Positions 43,177 to 52,286 are shown, counted from the first letter of the stretch. The stretch is DNA of 57,190 nt from Streptomyces glomeratus (GCF_021462825.1 NZ_JAKEEB010000038.1:1-57190); one strand, 5' to 3'. Made by a program: numbers and translations. The notes: generated from the sequence alone by a model not told the origin.

Positions 43177-43812
43177 TCAGTCGACGCCTCCGTCGCGCTG
43201 GTCGTGGAGGCGAACCTCGAGGCAGGGCCAGTGCGCGGTCCACCGCGTCAGATCGTGCGCGGTCGGCAAGCCCTGCGGACCAAGCGACTTGACCGGCAGA
43301 AACCGCACGAGCGTCCCGCAGGTCCCGTCGGCCTGCAGAGGCGTCAGGTCAGTCACCGGAACACCGTGTTCGTAGCGTTGGGTCCAGGCTCCGTTGCGGC
43401 GGCGGTTGGTGTGGATCAGCCACTCACTGAGCGCCGCCACGACGGACATGCCGCGACGGGGATACCCGTCCGGAAGCCGCTCGGCATCCGGGAAGTCGAA
43501 GAACCGCAGGTCCTTCGATGCCATCACCGGCTTCTTCACGATCCGGCCGTGCTCATCGACGCGAGTGTCGGTGCCTCGTCCGTCATCTGCCACGGACACG
43601 GAGCCGTCGCGGTGCAGAGTGATCAGGCATCGTCCCCTCGCTCGACTCGCTGCCTCGTCGGCGGCATAGGCAACGACCTCGAGGAGGAGGTGCCTTGGGC
43701 CCCCGGGGGCGAACTTCGCCGGCTCTTGGCGAATCCGAGCGAGATGGCCCAGGTCCACGACACTGGCCCAGTCGTGGGTGGTGTTGATCCAGGAAGCTCC
43801 TGATCCATTCAT
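43177..43812 (-). CDS. GyrB-like GHKL ATP-binding protein
   Basis: 211 residues from ATG 43812. It contains only the N-terminal GHKL part of a type II topoisomerase B subunit: FAPGGPRHLLLEVVAYAADE, VADDGRGTDTR (Bergerat G1 box) and RRGMSVVAALSEWLIHTNRR (G2 region). In GyrB the N-box reads EVVDNSIDEA; here it is EVVAYAADEA, so the Mg-binding Asn is missing. The transducer and toprim domains are absent. This is a known kind of stand-alone Streptomyces protein of unknown role. The longer frame to 44148 is not homologous. Confidence 0.75.
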   Translation of the reverse strand: MNGSGASWINTTHDWASVVDLGHLARIRQEPAKFAPGGPRHLLLEVVAYAADEAASRARGRCLITLHRDGSVSVADDGRGTDTRVDEHGRIVKKPVMASKDLRFFDFPDAERLPDGYPRRGMSVVAALSEWLIHTNRRRNGAWTQRYEHGVPVTDLTPLQADGTCGTLVRFLPVKSLGPQGLPTAHDLTRWTAHWPCLEVRLHDQRDGGVD

Positions 43813-44134
43813 CCGGCAAGTATCGGTCACCCGTCGCGGGGCCGTCCTCCCGAGCCGCCCTGTCGCGAACGACTCAGCGGCGCAGGACGGTCTCCCGGTG
43901 CCAGTGGGCGATCTGCCGTATCGCGGCCGGGCTCTTGTCGACGACTTCCGTGATCCGGCTGCATCCGCCTCACGGCCCGACCCGGATTGCACCGACCCGG
44001 GCCGGTCCGGCGGCGCACCGCACTCGGTGAGTCCCGCCATCCGGGCGGGCCCTTCCCGCCGGTCCGGCACGGTGCCGGGCCGGGAGCGCGGCCTGCGCGC
44101 ACACTGATGCCCTCGGGAGCAGGCGGGAGCAACT
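43813..44134. other. Intergenic region between divergent genes, nothing recognised
   Basis: 322 bases between the GyrB-like gene and the membrane protein at 44135. It should hold two divergent promoters, but I could not identify convincing boxes, dyads or a small gene. Confidence 0.4.
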
Positions 44135-44713
44135 GTGGACGACCTCACCCTTCAGGGAGCGCGGAAGGACGTTGGCACGGGTGGTGACGGCGCCCCGGCC
44201 CAGCCGGGAGTCATCGGCATCGCGTTCGCCGCCGTACTGACAGCCGCACTCGCCAGTGGATCCTGGCAGTGGTTCGCCACGTACATCGGGGTGACGCTGC
44301 TCGCACTGGTCTTCTGCTTTCATCGCCTGCCGGGGTGGACACCCGGTCTGCGCAGCGCGTACCTGCTGCATCTCGTGGCGTATGCGGTGGTGGTGGGGCT
44401 GTGCGTCGCGATCACGGTGGCTCCGATGCTGCAGCGCTGGCCGTGGTTGTTTCCCATGCCGGGCACACGCAGCGAGTGCCGGGAGCTGGGCACATACGAG
44501 CGCGCAGTCGTCGAGGCCTCGCTGGGAGACCTCGCCGGTCGTGAACGCACCGCCGTGGCTTACGCACAGGACATCAAGGGCCATGAGGCCGTGGCCGACT
44601 GCCTGTCAGCCACCACCACCCTGTGGCTGCCGGTGTACGGGCTCGGCGCGGCCCTGCTGGTGGGTCTGGGCGCATGGTTTTTCGACCGGAACCGGCACCG
44701 GAGGAGGCCGTGA
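44135..44713 (+). CDS. Hypothetical membrane protein
   Basis: 192 residues from GTG 44135 with GGGAGC upstream. Four hydrophobic segments: VIGIAFAAVLTAALASG, WFATYIGVTLLALVFCF, LLHLVAYAVVVGLCVAITVA and LWLPVYGLGAALLVGLGAWF. The loop between the third and fourth is polar, with two cysteines (SECRELG, VADCLSA) that could pair outside the cell. No family recognised; followed by an unrelated soluble-plus-tail protein. Confidence 0.65.
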   Translation: MDDLTLQGARKDVGTGGDGAPAQPGVIGIAFAAVLTAALASGSWQWFATYIGVTLLALVFCFHRLPGWTPGLRSAYLLHLVAYAVVVGLCVAITVAPMLQRWPWLFPMPGTRSECRELGTYERAVVEASLGDLAGRERTAVAYAQDIKGHEAVADCLSATTTLWLPVYGLGAALLVGLGAWFFDRNRHRRRP

Positions 44714-44806
44714 CGTGACTGCACGGAGTCCTGCCGGCCGAGCCGAACGCGGTGAGTGACAAAAACCAGGTCGACGGCGGGCTCTGGGGTGCCTGATCAT
44801 GCTCTT

Positions 44807-45313
44807 ATGCCGCTGAGAGACACCCTTGCCCGAGTCGACGCAGACCTGGCCGCAGGCCGGGTTCCCGTCGCACGTCAACGTCTGCGCGGGCTGGTGTCGT
44901 CCTTTCCGAACGACCTGATGCTTCGCCGCCGACTGGCCGAGGTGTACCGGCTGTACGGAGAGCCTGCGGAAGCCGGTCGCTGGATGTATCTCGAACAGGA
45001 CCGGGACGCAGCCGAGACCTCCGCCTTCGAGGCGCGATACCGCACAGCTCCACAGCGCATGCGGGCACTTGCCTGGCATGGTCCCGAGTCGCTTGCCCCA
45101 TCGGACTTTGCCAGAGGACAACTGGCAGCGGTACGAGCAGCATCCTCGGCTGCCATCGGACGCCCCGTCGACTGGGACACGTTGCCATCCGGGTCTACGG
45201 CAGACGGCAAGGCAGGCGGGCTCGCCGACTTCATGGCCGGGGCCGGATGCCTGGTGGCGGCCCTTGCCTTCCTGGCGATCTGGGTGAACGGGCTCGTTGC
45301 CCTCTTTGACTGA
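44807..45313 (+). CDS. DUF6584-like protein with a C-terminal membrane helix
   Basis: 168 residues from ATG 44807; a GTG at 44756 would add 17 residues. It begins with LRDTLARVDADLAAGRVPVA and RQRLRGLVSSFPNDLMLRRR, a TPR-like helical repeat seen in DUF6584 proteins, continues with RLAEVYRLYGEPAEAGRWMY, and ends in a hydrophobic segment (AGAGCLVAALAFLAIWVNGL) that should anchor it in the membrane. Function unknown. Confidence 0.65.
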   Translation: MPLRDTLARVDADLAAGRVPVARQRLRGLVSSFPNDLMLRRRLAEVYRLYGEPAEAGRWMYLEQDRDAAETSAFEARYRTAPQRMRALAWHGPESLAPSDFARGQLAAVRAASSAAIGRPVDWDTLPSGSTADGKAGGLADFMAGAGCLVAALAFLAIWVNGLVALFD

Positions 45314-45346
45314 CTCAGGTCGCTGGGGGCCGCCGGGGGCCATGGA

Positions 45347-46162
45347 TCAGATGAGGTGTCCGGTGCGCCGTTGTCCCTGTGTGCGTGTGTACTCGGCCTC
45401 GGCGAGGACCGAGGCCATCAGCTCGGAGTCGAGGGTGGATGCGTCGGCGAGACGAGCGCCCGCGGCGTGGGCGTTGAACAGGAGTTTGGTGACGCGAAGA
45501 GCGGCGGGGGAGCGGCGGAGGATGGGTTTGGCCCAGGCCGTCACCGCAGCGTCGAGTTCCTGTTCGGGTACGACGTTCTGCAGGATGGACAGGGCCTGAG
45601 CCTCGTGAGCGGTGAAAGCGCGGCTCGTGAGGAAGAGTTCGCGGACGCGCGCCGCGCCTACCTCCGCGAGGAGCCTGGGGAGGAGACCGCCCCAGGCAAG
45701 GGGCAGGCCGAGGGCGAGCTCGGGCAGCCGGAAGGTCGCGGTATCGGCTCCGACCCGGAGGTCGCAGGCCAGGGCGAGAGCGAGGCCGGCGCCGATGGCT
45801 TTGCCCTGGATTCGTGCGATGGTCACCGCCGGGTTGTTCGTGAGGGCCTCACAGACGCGGCGGGCCTTGGTCCCGGAGACGCGGATAGCGCTGCCGGTGG
45901 GATCGTCGGTCAGTTGTTCGGCGAACTCGGTGCGGTCTCCGCCGAGGCAGAAGTCGGTGCCGGCTCCGGAGAGCACGATGACGCGGATGTCGGGGTCTTG
46001 CTCATCTAGGACGGCCAGGAGCTCGTCGAGCAGCGTGTCGGTGACCGTATTGCCCTGGTCGGGCGTGTTCAGCTCGATGAAGAGGACGGGCCCCCGCCGG
46101 TCGGCCCGCAGCGTCTTGAGGGTCTGAACGGTGTAGGTGGCCGGTGTCGGCAGGGCGCTCAT
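45347..46162 (-). CDS. Enoyl-CoA hydratase/isomerase family protein
   Basis: 271 residues, full family length. The first oxyanion-hole loop is DFCLGGDRTEF; the second is KAIGAGLALALACDLRVGAD. ATFRLPELALGLPLAWGG follows, where the hydratase Glu would lie, and LSILQNVVPEQEL is the usual C-terminal part. It is the last gene of the extended conservon; its ATG overlaps the stop of the second P450 (ATGA). It may act with the P450s on a CoA-linked substrate. Compare the deleted homolog at 10984-11541. Confidence 0.88.
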   Translation of the reverse strand: MSALPTPATYTVQTLKTLRADRRGPVLFIELNTPDQGNTVTDTLLDELLAVLDEQDPDIRVIVLSGAGTDFCLGGDRTEFAEQLTDDPTGSAIRVSGTKARRVCEALTNNPAVTIARIQGKAIGAGLALALACDLRVGADTATFRLPELALGLPLAWGGLLPRLLAEVGAARVRELFLTSRAFTAHEAQALSILQNVVPEQELDAAVTAWAKPILRRSPAALRVTKLLFNAHAAGARLADASTLDSELMASVLAEAEYTRTQGQRRTGHLI

Positions 46163-47421
46163 GTCGTCACTCTCAGGGAGGTCACGTGCCGGAACACCAT
46201 GCGCGGTGCGTAGCTGGGGCCGGCTGCGAGTGTGAGGGTCGGGAATCGTTTCAGCAGGTGGGTGAGCAGGGTTCGGGCTTCCAGACGCGCGAGGCCCGCC
46301 CCGAGGCAGTAGTGGGCGCCGCCGCCGAAGGTGAGGTGGGAGCCGCCGCGGAGGATGTCGAAGGCGTGGGGGTTCTCGTTGCGGCGGGGGTCGTGGTTGG
46401 CGGCGCCGTACAGGACGTGAACCACCTGGTCCTTGGCGATGGGCACGCCGGCCAGGACGGTGTCGTCGGCGGCGATGCGTGAGTTGAGGTGGATGGGCGG
46501 GTCGTAGCGCAGTGCCTCGTCGATGGCGTCGTCGATGTGCTCGGGGTGGTGGCGCAGCCAGTCCCATCGGGCCGGTTGCTCCAGGAGAAGCCAGACGGCG
46601 ACGGAGAGCAGGGTCGCCGTGGTCTCCAGGGAGGCGATGGTGATGAACATCGTGAGGTGGTAGAGGATGCGGTCCGCACCGGCCCGGTCGTCGGGCAGCT
46701 GGGCATCCCAGTGCCGGATCCATCCGGAGAGGGCGTCCCCGCCGGGACGGGCTCGGCGTTGCCGGATGAGGTCGTTGAAGAAGGCCCGGAGCTGGAGGGT
46801 GGCATCCGCGGAGATCGCGAGCTCGCTCTTGGTGGGCAGGAGCTCCTGGGCGTGGACCTGGCGGTGTGTGAGGTTCAGGATGTGCGCGTAGTGCTCGGCG
46901 GGGATGTGGAGCCAGTGCCCGACGGTGCGGATGGGCAGTTGCTCGCTGACGGTGGTGGCGAAGTCCGCTTCGCCGTGTTCCCGCATGTTCTCGGCCAGGG
47001 TGTCGAGGAGCCGGCTGACATGTGCCGTGATGTCGGGCTGCATCTCCTCGAGGGTCCGGCGGTCGAAGAGATTGCCCAGGCTGCGTCGTCGGCTGGTGTG
47101 GGCCGGGGCGTTGAGGCGGGACAGGGTGTGGCTCATCTCCTGAGTGGCAAGCGCCTGCCAGCGTTCCGGGTCGGGCTGCCGTTCCTGCCAGGCGATGTCG
47201 GGCACGAGCCAGTTCCTGCCGCGCAGGACCTGGCTGCATGCCTCGAATCCGGTGACGAAGTAGCCGCCCCATGGGGCGGGGACGACGTCACCCATGGCGC
47301 GTAACTCGTCCCAGAGGGGCAGAGGGTTGGTCTGTCCCTCAGGAGACCGCAGGCGCCGGAGAACGGAGATGACGGCGCGACGGTCGGTGGTTATGCCGCT
47401 TATGTCATCCACAGCGGTCAC
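46159..47421 (-). CDS. Cytochrome P450 (second P450 of the conservon region)
   Basis: 420 residues from GTG 47421 with GAGGAG upstream. Heme loop FGGGAHYCLGAGLARLE; ExxR helix DEALRYDPPIH; I-helix ITIASLETTATLLS, which keeps the acid-Thr pair for oxygen activation. It looks like a standard soluble bacterial class I P450 and has 107 bp between it and the CvnE-type P450, with the same orientation. It is coupled to the downstream enoyl-CoA hydratase by a 4-bp overlap. The redox partners are not in the window. Confidence 0.9.
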   Translation of the reverse strand: MTAVDDISGITTDRRAVISVLRRLRSPEGQTNPLPLWDELRAMGDVVPAPWGGYFVTGFEACSQVLRGRNWLVPDIAWQERQPDPERWQALATQEMSHTLSRLNAPAHTSRRRSLGNLFDRRTLEEMQPDITAHVSRLLDTLAENMREHGEADFATTVSEQLPIRTVGHWLHIPAEHYAHILNLTHRQVHAQELLPTKSELAISADATLQLRAFFNDLIRQRRARPGGDALSGWIRHWDAQLPDDRAGADRILYHLTMFITIASLETTATLLSVAVWLLLEQPARWDWLRHHPEHIDDAIDEALRYDPPIHLNSRIAADDTVLAGVPIAKDQVVHVLYGAANHDPRRNENPHAFDILRGGSHLTFGGGAHYCLGAGLARLEARTLLTHLLKRFPTLTLAAGPSYAPRMVFRHVTSLRVTT

Positions 47422-47529
47422 GCAGAGCTCCTCGTCTGGGCCGGGCGCTGCCGTTACTGGCGGAACCTACCCTTCCTCCGCCTGCCGTCATGCGCCGCTG
47501 CGTGTTGCTCCTGTCACATGCTGTGTGCT

Positions 47530-48891
47530 CTAGACACGGAAGATATCGAGGAACGTGCTCCAGAAGCCCTTCCTGGCCGGCCTGGCTTGCTGACGGGGTA
47601 CCGGCACGGTGGATCCACGGGGCGGTTCCGCTGCCGTCGAGCGCGTGGGCTGTGCGGGGGACTGGAGTGCGGCCACCCGGGTGCCCGGAGTCGGGGTGAA
47701 ACGGACCGGAAGACCGGCCAGCGCCCGGTGGAAAGGACCCGGTCGCCACTCCTGCGATTCCGCCGGGGCGTCGAGGGTCAGGTCGGGCAGCGCGTTGAGG
47801 ATCGCCTCGATCGCGGTCAGGGCGATCACGGTCGCCGGCGACTTCGCCGGACAGGCGTGCGGGCCGGCACCCCACGCGAGGTGGGCTCCCTTGCTGAGGG
47901 ACTGGCGGGCCTCCCTGAGGGCGGGGTCGTTGTTGGCGGCCCCGAAACTGATCACCAGCGGAGTGTTGGCCTCGACGTGGACGCCGCCGAGGTCGACGTC
48001 GTGGAGGGGGTAGTGGGTGGCGTAGTTGGCGATGGGCGGGTTGTTCCACAGAACGTGGTCGAGCGCTTCCTCGGTCAGCATGCTGCCGCCCCGGCCCGAG
48101 GGGCCGCTGGTCAGCAGCAGGAGCAAGGCGTTGCCGATGAGATTGCGCTCGGGTTCGACGCCGGCGCCCATCAGCATGACGAGCTGGTCCTTGAGCTCCT
48201 CGTCGTTCAGCCCGGCAGGGTGCTGGATGAGCCAGGAGGTGACGTCGTCGCCGGGCTCACGCCGCTTGAGGCTGATCAGCTCCATGAGGCAGGCGGTGAG
48301 CTCCTCGTTGGCCCGCACGGCGTCCCTGCCGTCGAAAATCGCGGACATCGAGCTGGTGAGCCGGTCGCCGATGTCGGCCGGGCAGCCGAAGAGCCGGTTG
48401 AACAGCAGCAGAGGCAGCAGTTTGGCGTAGTCGTTGATCAGGTCGGCCCGCCCTCGCTCGCTGAACTGGTCGATCAGGAAAGCGGCAATGGGCTCGACGT
48501 CACGGCGGAGCCTGCCGATATTGAGCCGGTCGAGGCTGTCGGTGACGGCCTTGCGCAGCCGAAGGTGGACGGCACCGTCGGTGAACAGGCAGTTGGGACG
48601 GTAGGCCATCATCGGCAGCACCGGGTTGTCCGGCGCTATGAGGCCCTCGTTGAGTGCCTTCCAGCGACGGGGGTCCCGGCTGAAGTCCGTGGTGTTCTGC
48701 AGCACTTTGAGGGCAGCCTGGTACTCGGTGACGAGCGTGGCGTCCACACCCGGAACCAGTTCCACCGGGGCCGCGGGCCCGAAAGCGCGCATCTTGGCGT
48801 AGATGCCATGGGGATCGGCGGCGAAGTCCTGGCCGTGCATGGGGCATCGTGCAGGCGCACCTGGTGCGGCGACTGACTGCTGGAATTCCAT
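47530..48891 (-). CDS. cvnE: Conservon cytochrome P450 (CvnE-type)
   Basis: 453 residues from ATG 48891. The heme loop is WGAGPHACPAKSPATVIA; its Cys is in place but the usual Phe is Trp and the following Gly is Ala. The I-helix reads MGAGVEPERNLIG: the Thr of the acid-alcohol pair is replaced by Pro, a feature of the CvnE group that suggests a non-standard oxygen step. The C-terminal tail (about 45 residues, Pro/Arg-rich) is longer than usual. It follows the GTPase gene cvnD by 70 bp, the usual conservon order. Confidence 0.88.
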   Translation of the reverse strand: MEFQQSVAAPGAPARCPMHGQDFAADPHGIYAKMRAFGPAAPVELVPGVDATLVTEYQAALKVLQNTTDFSRDPRRWKALNEGLIAPDNPVLPMMAYRPNCLFTDGAVHLRLRKAVTDSLDRLNIGRLRRDVEPIAAFLIDQFSERGRADLINDYAKLLPLLLFNRLFGCPADIGDRLTSSMSAIFDGRDAVRANEELTACLMELISLKRREPGDDVTSWLIQHPAGLNDEELKDQLVMLMGAGVEPERNLIGNALLLLLTSGPSGRGGSMLTEEALDHVLWNNPPIANYATHYPLHDVDLGGVHVEANTPLVISFGAANNDPALREARQSLSKGAHLAWGAGPHACPAKSPATVIALTAIEAILNALPDLTLDAPAESQEWRPGPFHRALAGLPVRFTPTPGTRVAALQSPAQPTRSTAAEPPRGSTVPVPRQQARPARKGFWSTFLDIFRV

Positions 48892-48961
48892 GAGTGTTCG
48901 GTTCCTTTGTGTTCCCGGCGTCCTTGTGGCCCGGGGTGGGGGTGCAAAGGGGGGCGCGGGA

Positions 48962-49552
48962 TCAGGCCGTACGGGTGAGGAGATGCCGTACGAGAGTGAT
49001 CAGGGCTCTGCCCGATGACTCTCGATTCCGGGCGTCGCAGTACGAGACCGGAGTATCGGGCAGGAGATCGAGCGCCTCGCGGATCTCGGCCTCGTCGTAA
49101 TGGCTCTGCGGCGTGAAGCTGTTGACCGCGATCGAGTACTCGAGGCCGTACCGCTCGACCAGGTCGATGACGGCGAACGAGTCGGCCAGCCGGGCGGGAT
49201 CCACAAGGATCAGCGCGCCCAGGGCGCCGCGGGCCATGTCCTCCCACAGCTGCATGAACCGCTGCTGACCGGGTGTACCGAAGAGGTACAGCACGACCTC
49301 GTCGCCCAGGGTCAGGCGCCCGAAGTCCAGGGCCACGGTGGTCGTCACCTTGTCCGGTACCCCCCGAAGATCGTCCACGTGGGCGGACGCCTGGGTCATC
49401 TTCTCCTCGGTGCGCAACGGGGCGATCTCGGACAGCGAGCCGATGAACGTCGTCTTGCCCACAGCGAAGTGCCCCACCACGAGAATCTTCGCGGTGGTCG
49501 TCACTGCGCCTGACACGTACCGGGGCTCAGGCGTAGAGAGTTTGGAGTCCAT
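48962..49552 (-). CDS. cvnD: Conservon small GTPase (CvnD)
   Basis: 196 residues. P-loop GHFAVGKTT near residue 27-35 and switch-II FGTPGQQRF; the remainder is the MglA/Rab-like fold found in conservons. The usual NKxD base-recognition motif is replaced by AVNSFTPQ. Its start lies 26 bp inside cvnC. In known conservons CvnD docks with the CvnA kinase-like protein through CvnB/CvnC, forming a membrane complex compared with eukaryotic G-protein signalling. Confidence 0.9.
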   Translation of the reverse strand: MDSKLSTPEPRYVSGAVTTTAKILVVGHFAVGKTTFIGSLSEIAPLRTEEKMTQASAHVDDLRGVPDKVTTTVALDFGRLTLGDEVVLYLFGTPGQQRFMQLWEDMARGALGALILVDPARLADSFAVIDLVERYGLEYSIAVNSFTPQSHYDEAEIREALDLLPDTPVSYCDARNRESSGRALITLVRHLLTRTA

Positions 49553-49901
49553 TCAGCACCTTTTCGATGAGGGCTCTGTCGGCAGCCTGGGCGGGGGGTG
49601 GTGCGGCGCGGCGCAGCAAGTGGCCTTGCTCGGCTAAGTCGGTCAGGAGGAGTCGGGCGACTCCCACCGGCAGGCCCAGATGCGCGGCCACTTCGACCAC
49701 GGCCAGATACCCCCCCGCGCACAACTCCCAGATGGCGCGTACCTCCGGGCTGGCACCCAGCGGCAGTTCCCGGTCGGGCGCCAGGGTGACGAGCGTGTGC
49801 AGCGACAGATCATCGGCGGAAGGCAGACGCCGTCCGCCGGTGATGACGTAGGAGCGGACGAGTTCGCTGGAGACCGGAGCATCCTCGCCGTGCGCCGTCA
49901 T
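49527..49901 (-). CDS. cvnC: Conservon DUF742 protein (CvnC)
   Basis: 124 residues. VRSYVITGGRRLPSADDLSL, HTLVTLAPDRELPLGASPEV and LGLPVGVARLLLTDLAEQGH are the DUF742 signature, a winged-helix-like fold. ATG 49901 overlaps the cvnB stop by 4 bp, and its 3' end overlaps cvnD by 26 bp. Confidence 0.92.
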   Translation of the reverse strand: MTAHGEDAPVSSELVRSYVITGGRRLPSADDLSLHTLVTLAPDRELPLGASPEVRAIWELCAGGYLAVVEVAAHLGLPVGVARLLLTDLAEQGHLLRRAAPPPAQAADRALIEKVLNGLQTLYA

Positions 49902-50311
49902 GCCTCAGCACCAGCGCTCTGCCGCGGCTGCGTGCTCAGTGCCTGACCCAAAGCCTTGACCTGCTGCTGCATGCGGATCGACATGACCTCCATGTCGACG
50001 TCCAAAGCCGCGGAGACCGCCAGGTAGGCTCCGCTGCCCGCTGCAATCAGGAAGATCCAGCCGCCGTCGTACTCCATGAGCGTCTGCTTCCAGATCCCCT
50101 TTCCGCCCGCCACGAAGCCGGCGACAGCCCGGCTGAGCGACTGCATCGAGCTCATCGCGGCCGCGTTGGTCTCCGCGTCGTCCCGGGGAATTTCGCTGGA
50201 GCGTTCGAGGAGCAGGCCGTCGGCAGAGACGAGAATCGCATGACGGGCGCCGCGCACGTTCAGCACGTCGTTCAGCACCCAAGACAGATCGGGCTTCCCT
50301 GCGGGGTTCAC
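49898..50311 (-). CDS. cvnB: Conservon roadblock/LC7 protein (CvnB)
   Basis: 137 residues from GTG 50311, overlapping the cvnA stop by 4 bp. LSWVLNDVLNVRGARHAILV, SADGLLLERSS and AGSGAYLAVSAALDVDME are the Roadblock/LC7 fold, related to MglB. Roadblock proteins regulate the partner small GTPase (CvnD). Confidence 0.92.
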   Translation of the reverse strand: MNPAGKPDLSWVLNDVLNVRGARHAILVSADGLLLERSSEIPRDDAETNAAAMSSMQSLSRAVAGFVAGGKGIWKQTLMEYDGGWIFLIAAGSGAYLAVSAALDVDMEVMSIRMQQQVKALGQALSTQPRQSAGAEA

Positions 50312-51513
50312 TGGTCCTGAGATCCTTCCGTGGTGGTCGTGTCCCGCCCGAGGAGGGTTCCGCGTGCGAAGGCCCCGATACGCGACGCGGTCACCTCACC
50401 GTCGTGCTCCGGCTCTGGTTCGAGTTCCGGGGAAGAGGTCGGCTGAGGCACCACCGCGGCCGCTCGACGCCGCCTCGGCAGTCCGCCCGCCGTCGTGCCG
50501 ACGATCGGCACCGGCGACCGCGCCGGGCCCACGCGCGGCGCAGGCGCTGATGCTTCGGTGCCCCTCGCGGCCTGGCTGTCCGACGCGAAGTCGGGCTCGG
50601 GTGCATCGTGGGTCAAGAGGCTCTCCGGCAGGAGGATGACCGCGCGGACGCCGCCGTACGGCGAGACGGAATCGACCGAGACCTTGAAGCCGTACCGGGC
50701 AGCGAGCACTCCGGCAACGGCGAAGCCAACCCGAGGCGGGTTGCCGAGGCTGGTGATCGAGACGGGTGCCTGCGGGTTCAGCAGGGCGGCGGCACGGTCC
50801 TTCTCTTCTTGGCTGATGCCAAGGCCGGCGTCATCGATGATCAGACACACACCGGTCGGGACGGCCTGGATGTTGATCTCGACGGGCGTGCCGGGCGCAC
50901 TGTAGTTGGTCGCGTTGTCCAAAAGCTCCGCGAGGACGACCGCCACGGGCTCAACGGCCGTGCTGGTGACCGAGACGTTCACCTGCGAGTGGATCTGCAC
51001 CCGGTCGAAGTGCTTGATGCGCCCCTGCGCGCTGCGCGCCACGTCGTACACGGAGGCAGCAGCCTCACGGCGGCCGAGCCAGCCGCCGCACAAGGCCGCG
51101 ATGCCTTGGGCGCGCCGGCCGAACTGGCTGTTGGTGTGGTCGATCGTCATGAAGTCGGCGAGGAGTTGCGGGTCGTCGCCGTACTTCAGTCTGGCCAGGT
51201 CGCTGATGGAGCGCTGCTGTTCGTCGGCGAGGACCTGCAGGGTCCGCATCCACGCCCTGAGAACGTCTTTCGTCTCCGCTTCGGCGTCACGGCGCACCTC
51301 CGCCAAGGCACGCTCCTGTTCGGAACGCAGGCCTGCGTTCTCGATGTGGAGCCTCTGGGCCTCCGTGCGGGTGCCGTGCAGGTCTGCGCTCAGTTCGGCG
51401 TTCTGCTTGCGCAGCGCCATGTTGGTTCTCCGGGCACGCATCACCGCGACAACCGCAGCAAGCAGTACCACTAGCAAGATCCACAGAAGTGGATCCCTGG
51501 TGAATGACGTCAT
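50308..51513 (-). CDS. cvnA: Conservon sensor-kinase-like protein (CvnA)
   Basis: 401 residues from ATG 51513 (51534 also possible). One membrane segment near the N-terminus (LLWILLVVLLAAVVAVMRAR), a coiled coil (about 30-95), a kinase-like dimerisation region with DHTNSQFGRRAQ, and a HATPase_c domain: N-box ELLDNATNYS, DDAGLGIS and FAVAGVLAARYGFKV. The C-terminal 110 residues are Pro/Ala-rich and disordered. No extracellular sensor domain, so signals probably reach it from within the membrane or through CvnB-D. First gene of the operon. Confidence 0.9.
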   Translation of the reverse strand: MTSFTRDPLLWILLVVLLAAVVAVMRARRTNMALRKQNAELSADLHGTRTEAQRLHIENAGLRSEQERALAEVRRDAEAETKDVLRAWMRTLQVLADEQQRSISDLARLKYGDDPQLLADFMTIDHTNSQFGRRAQGIAALCGGWLGRREAAASVYDVARSAQGRIKHFDRVQIHSQVNVSVTSTAVEPVAVVLAELLDNATNYSAPGTPVEINIQAVPTGVCLIIDDAGLGISQEEKDRAAALLNPQAPVSITSLGNPPRVGFAVAGVLAARYGFKVSVDSVSPYGGVRAVILLPESLLTHDAPEPDFASDSQAARGTEASAPAPRVGPARSPVPIVGTTAGGLPRRRRAAAVVPQPTSSPELEPEPEHDGEVTASRIGAFARGTLLGRDTTTTEGSQDQ

Positions 51514-52082
51514 CAGACTCTCTTCAAGTCGCATCGCGGGGGGTAGGTACAGGCCGCGCGGCAGTGGCCGCAGTCGCGAGCCTCGCACCGCGCTGCGGGC
51601 CTCACTCGCGGACCAACGGCTACTCCTTCGCGATGGGGCCTCGAGACTGACTTGTCCCCCGTGACGCGTACATGACGCGGCGCCAGCCTACTGTAAGTGT
51701 GATGATCTTAGCAGTGCGCAAAGTGTCAACGCCCTTTCGCTGACGCCCACTTGACACCTAGAGGAAGACTCTCTCGGTCTTCATTTCAACCACTTCGTTG
51801 CGTAGTCGCGGTCACAGACCGTCGCAGAAACGTTCCTTTGGAATGGCGATGCCGCCTACGTTCACCGGCGGCCGGGGGAAGGCTGCGTGTCACCGCCAAC
51901 CGCCTACGATGCCTCGCGTCGCCCCGGGCTGCCTCCGGCTGGTCGGTCAGCCGACCGCAGCAGCGCCGCATGCGACCGGACGGCGCGTGTTCACGACGGG
52001 GCCTGTTCTGAGTTCAGATCACTGACGGGTTGCTTCGGCTCCCGGGAGGCTTCCGGCTGCTGCAGGAACGATCTGTGACGCG
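51514..52082. promoter_or_regulatory. Upstream region of the conservon with an inverted repeat
   Basis: About 570 bases with no credible gene. GTGTCAA (51723-51729) and TTGACAC (51751-51757) form a perfect 7-bp inverted repeat; each arm contains a TTGACA -35 box, one on each strand, so the dyad could drive or control transcription both towards cvnA and towards 52083. No clear -10 boxes were found. The part near 51700 is A/T-rich for this DNA. Confidence 0.4.
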
Positions 52083-52280
52083 TGGTGATGTGACTGATGC
52101 CGATGGGAGTTGATCGAGCCGCATCTGCCGTTGGGCGAACGTGGGCCGATCCCTGACCTGCGCAGCCACCTACTTCAATGCGGTGATCTGGAGGTTCCGT
52201 ACGGGGGGCCCTGGCGCGACGTTCCGCGCCGGTACGGATGCTGGTCGACGATCTACGACCGGTTCCGGGTTCGAGGGGGT
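52083..52280 (+). pseudogene. IS5-family (DUF4096) transposase remnant
   Basis: In shifting frames the stretch encodes WELIEPHLPLGERGPIPDL and then PWRDVPRRYGCWSTIYDRFR, the N-terminal part of the IS5-type transposases seen intact-length at 54828-55831. It stops at about 52280, next to the gene on the other strand. A frameshift lies between the two parts. No ends or catalytic residues remain. Confidence 0.65.
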
Positions 52281-52286
52281 TGACCC

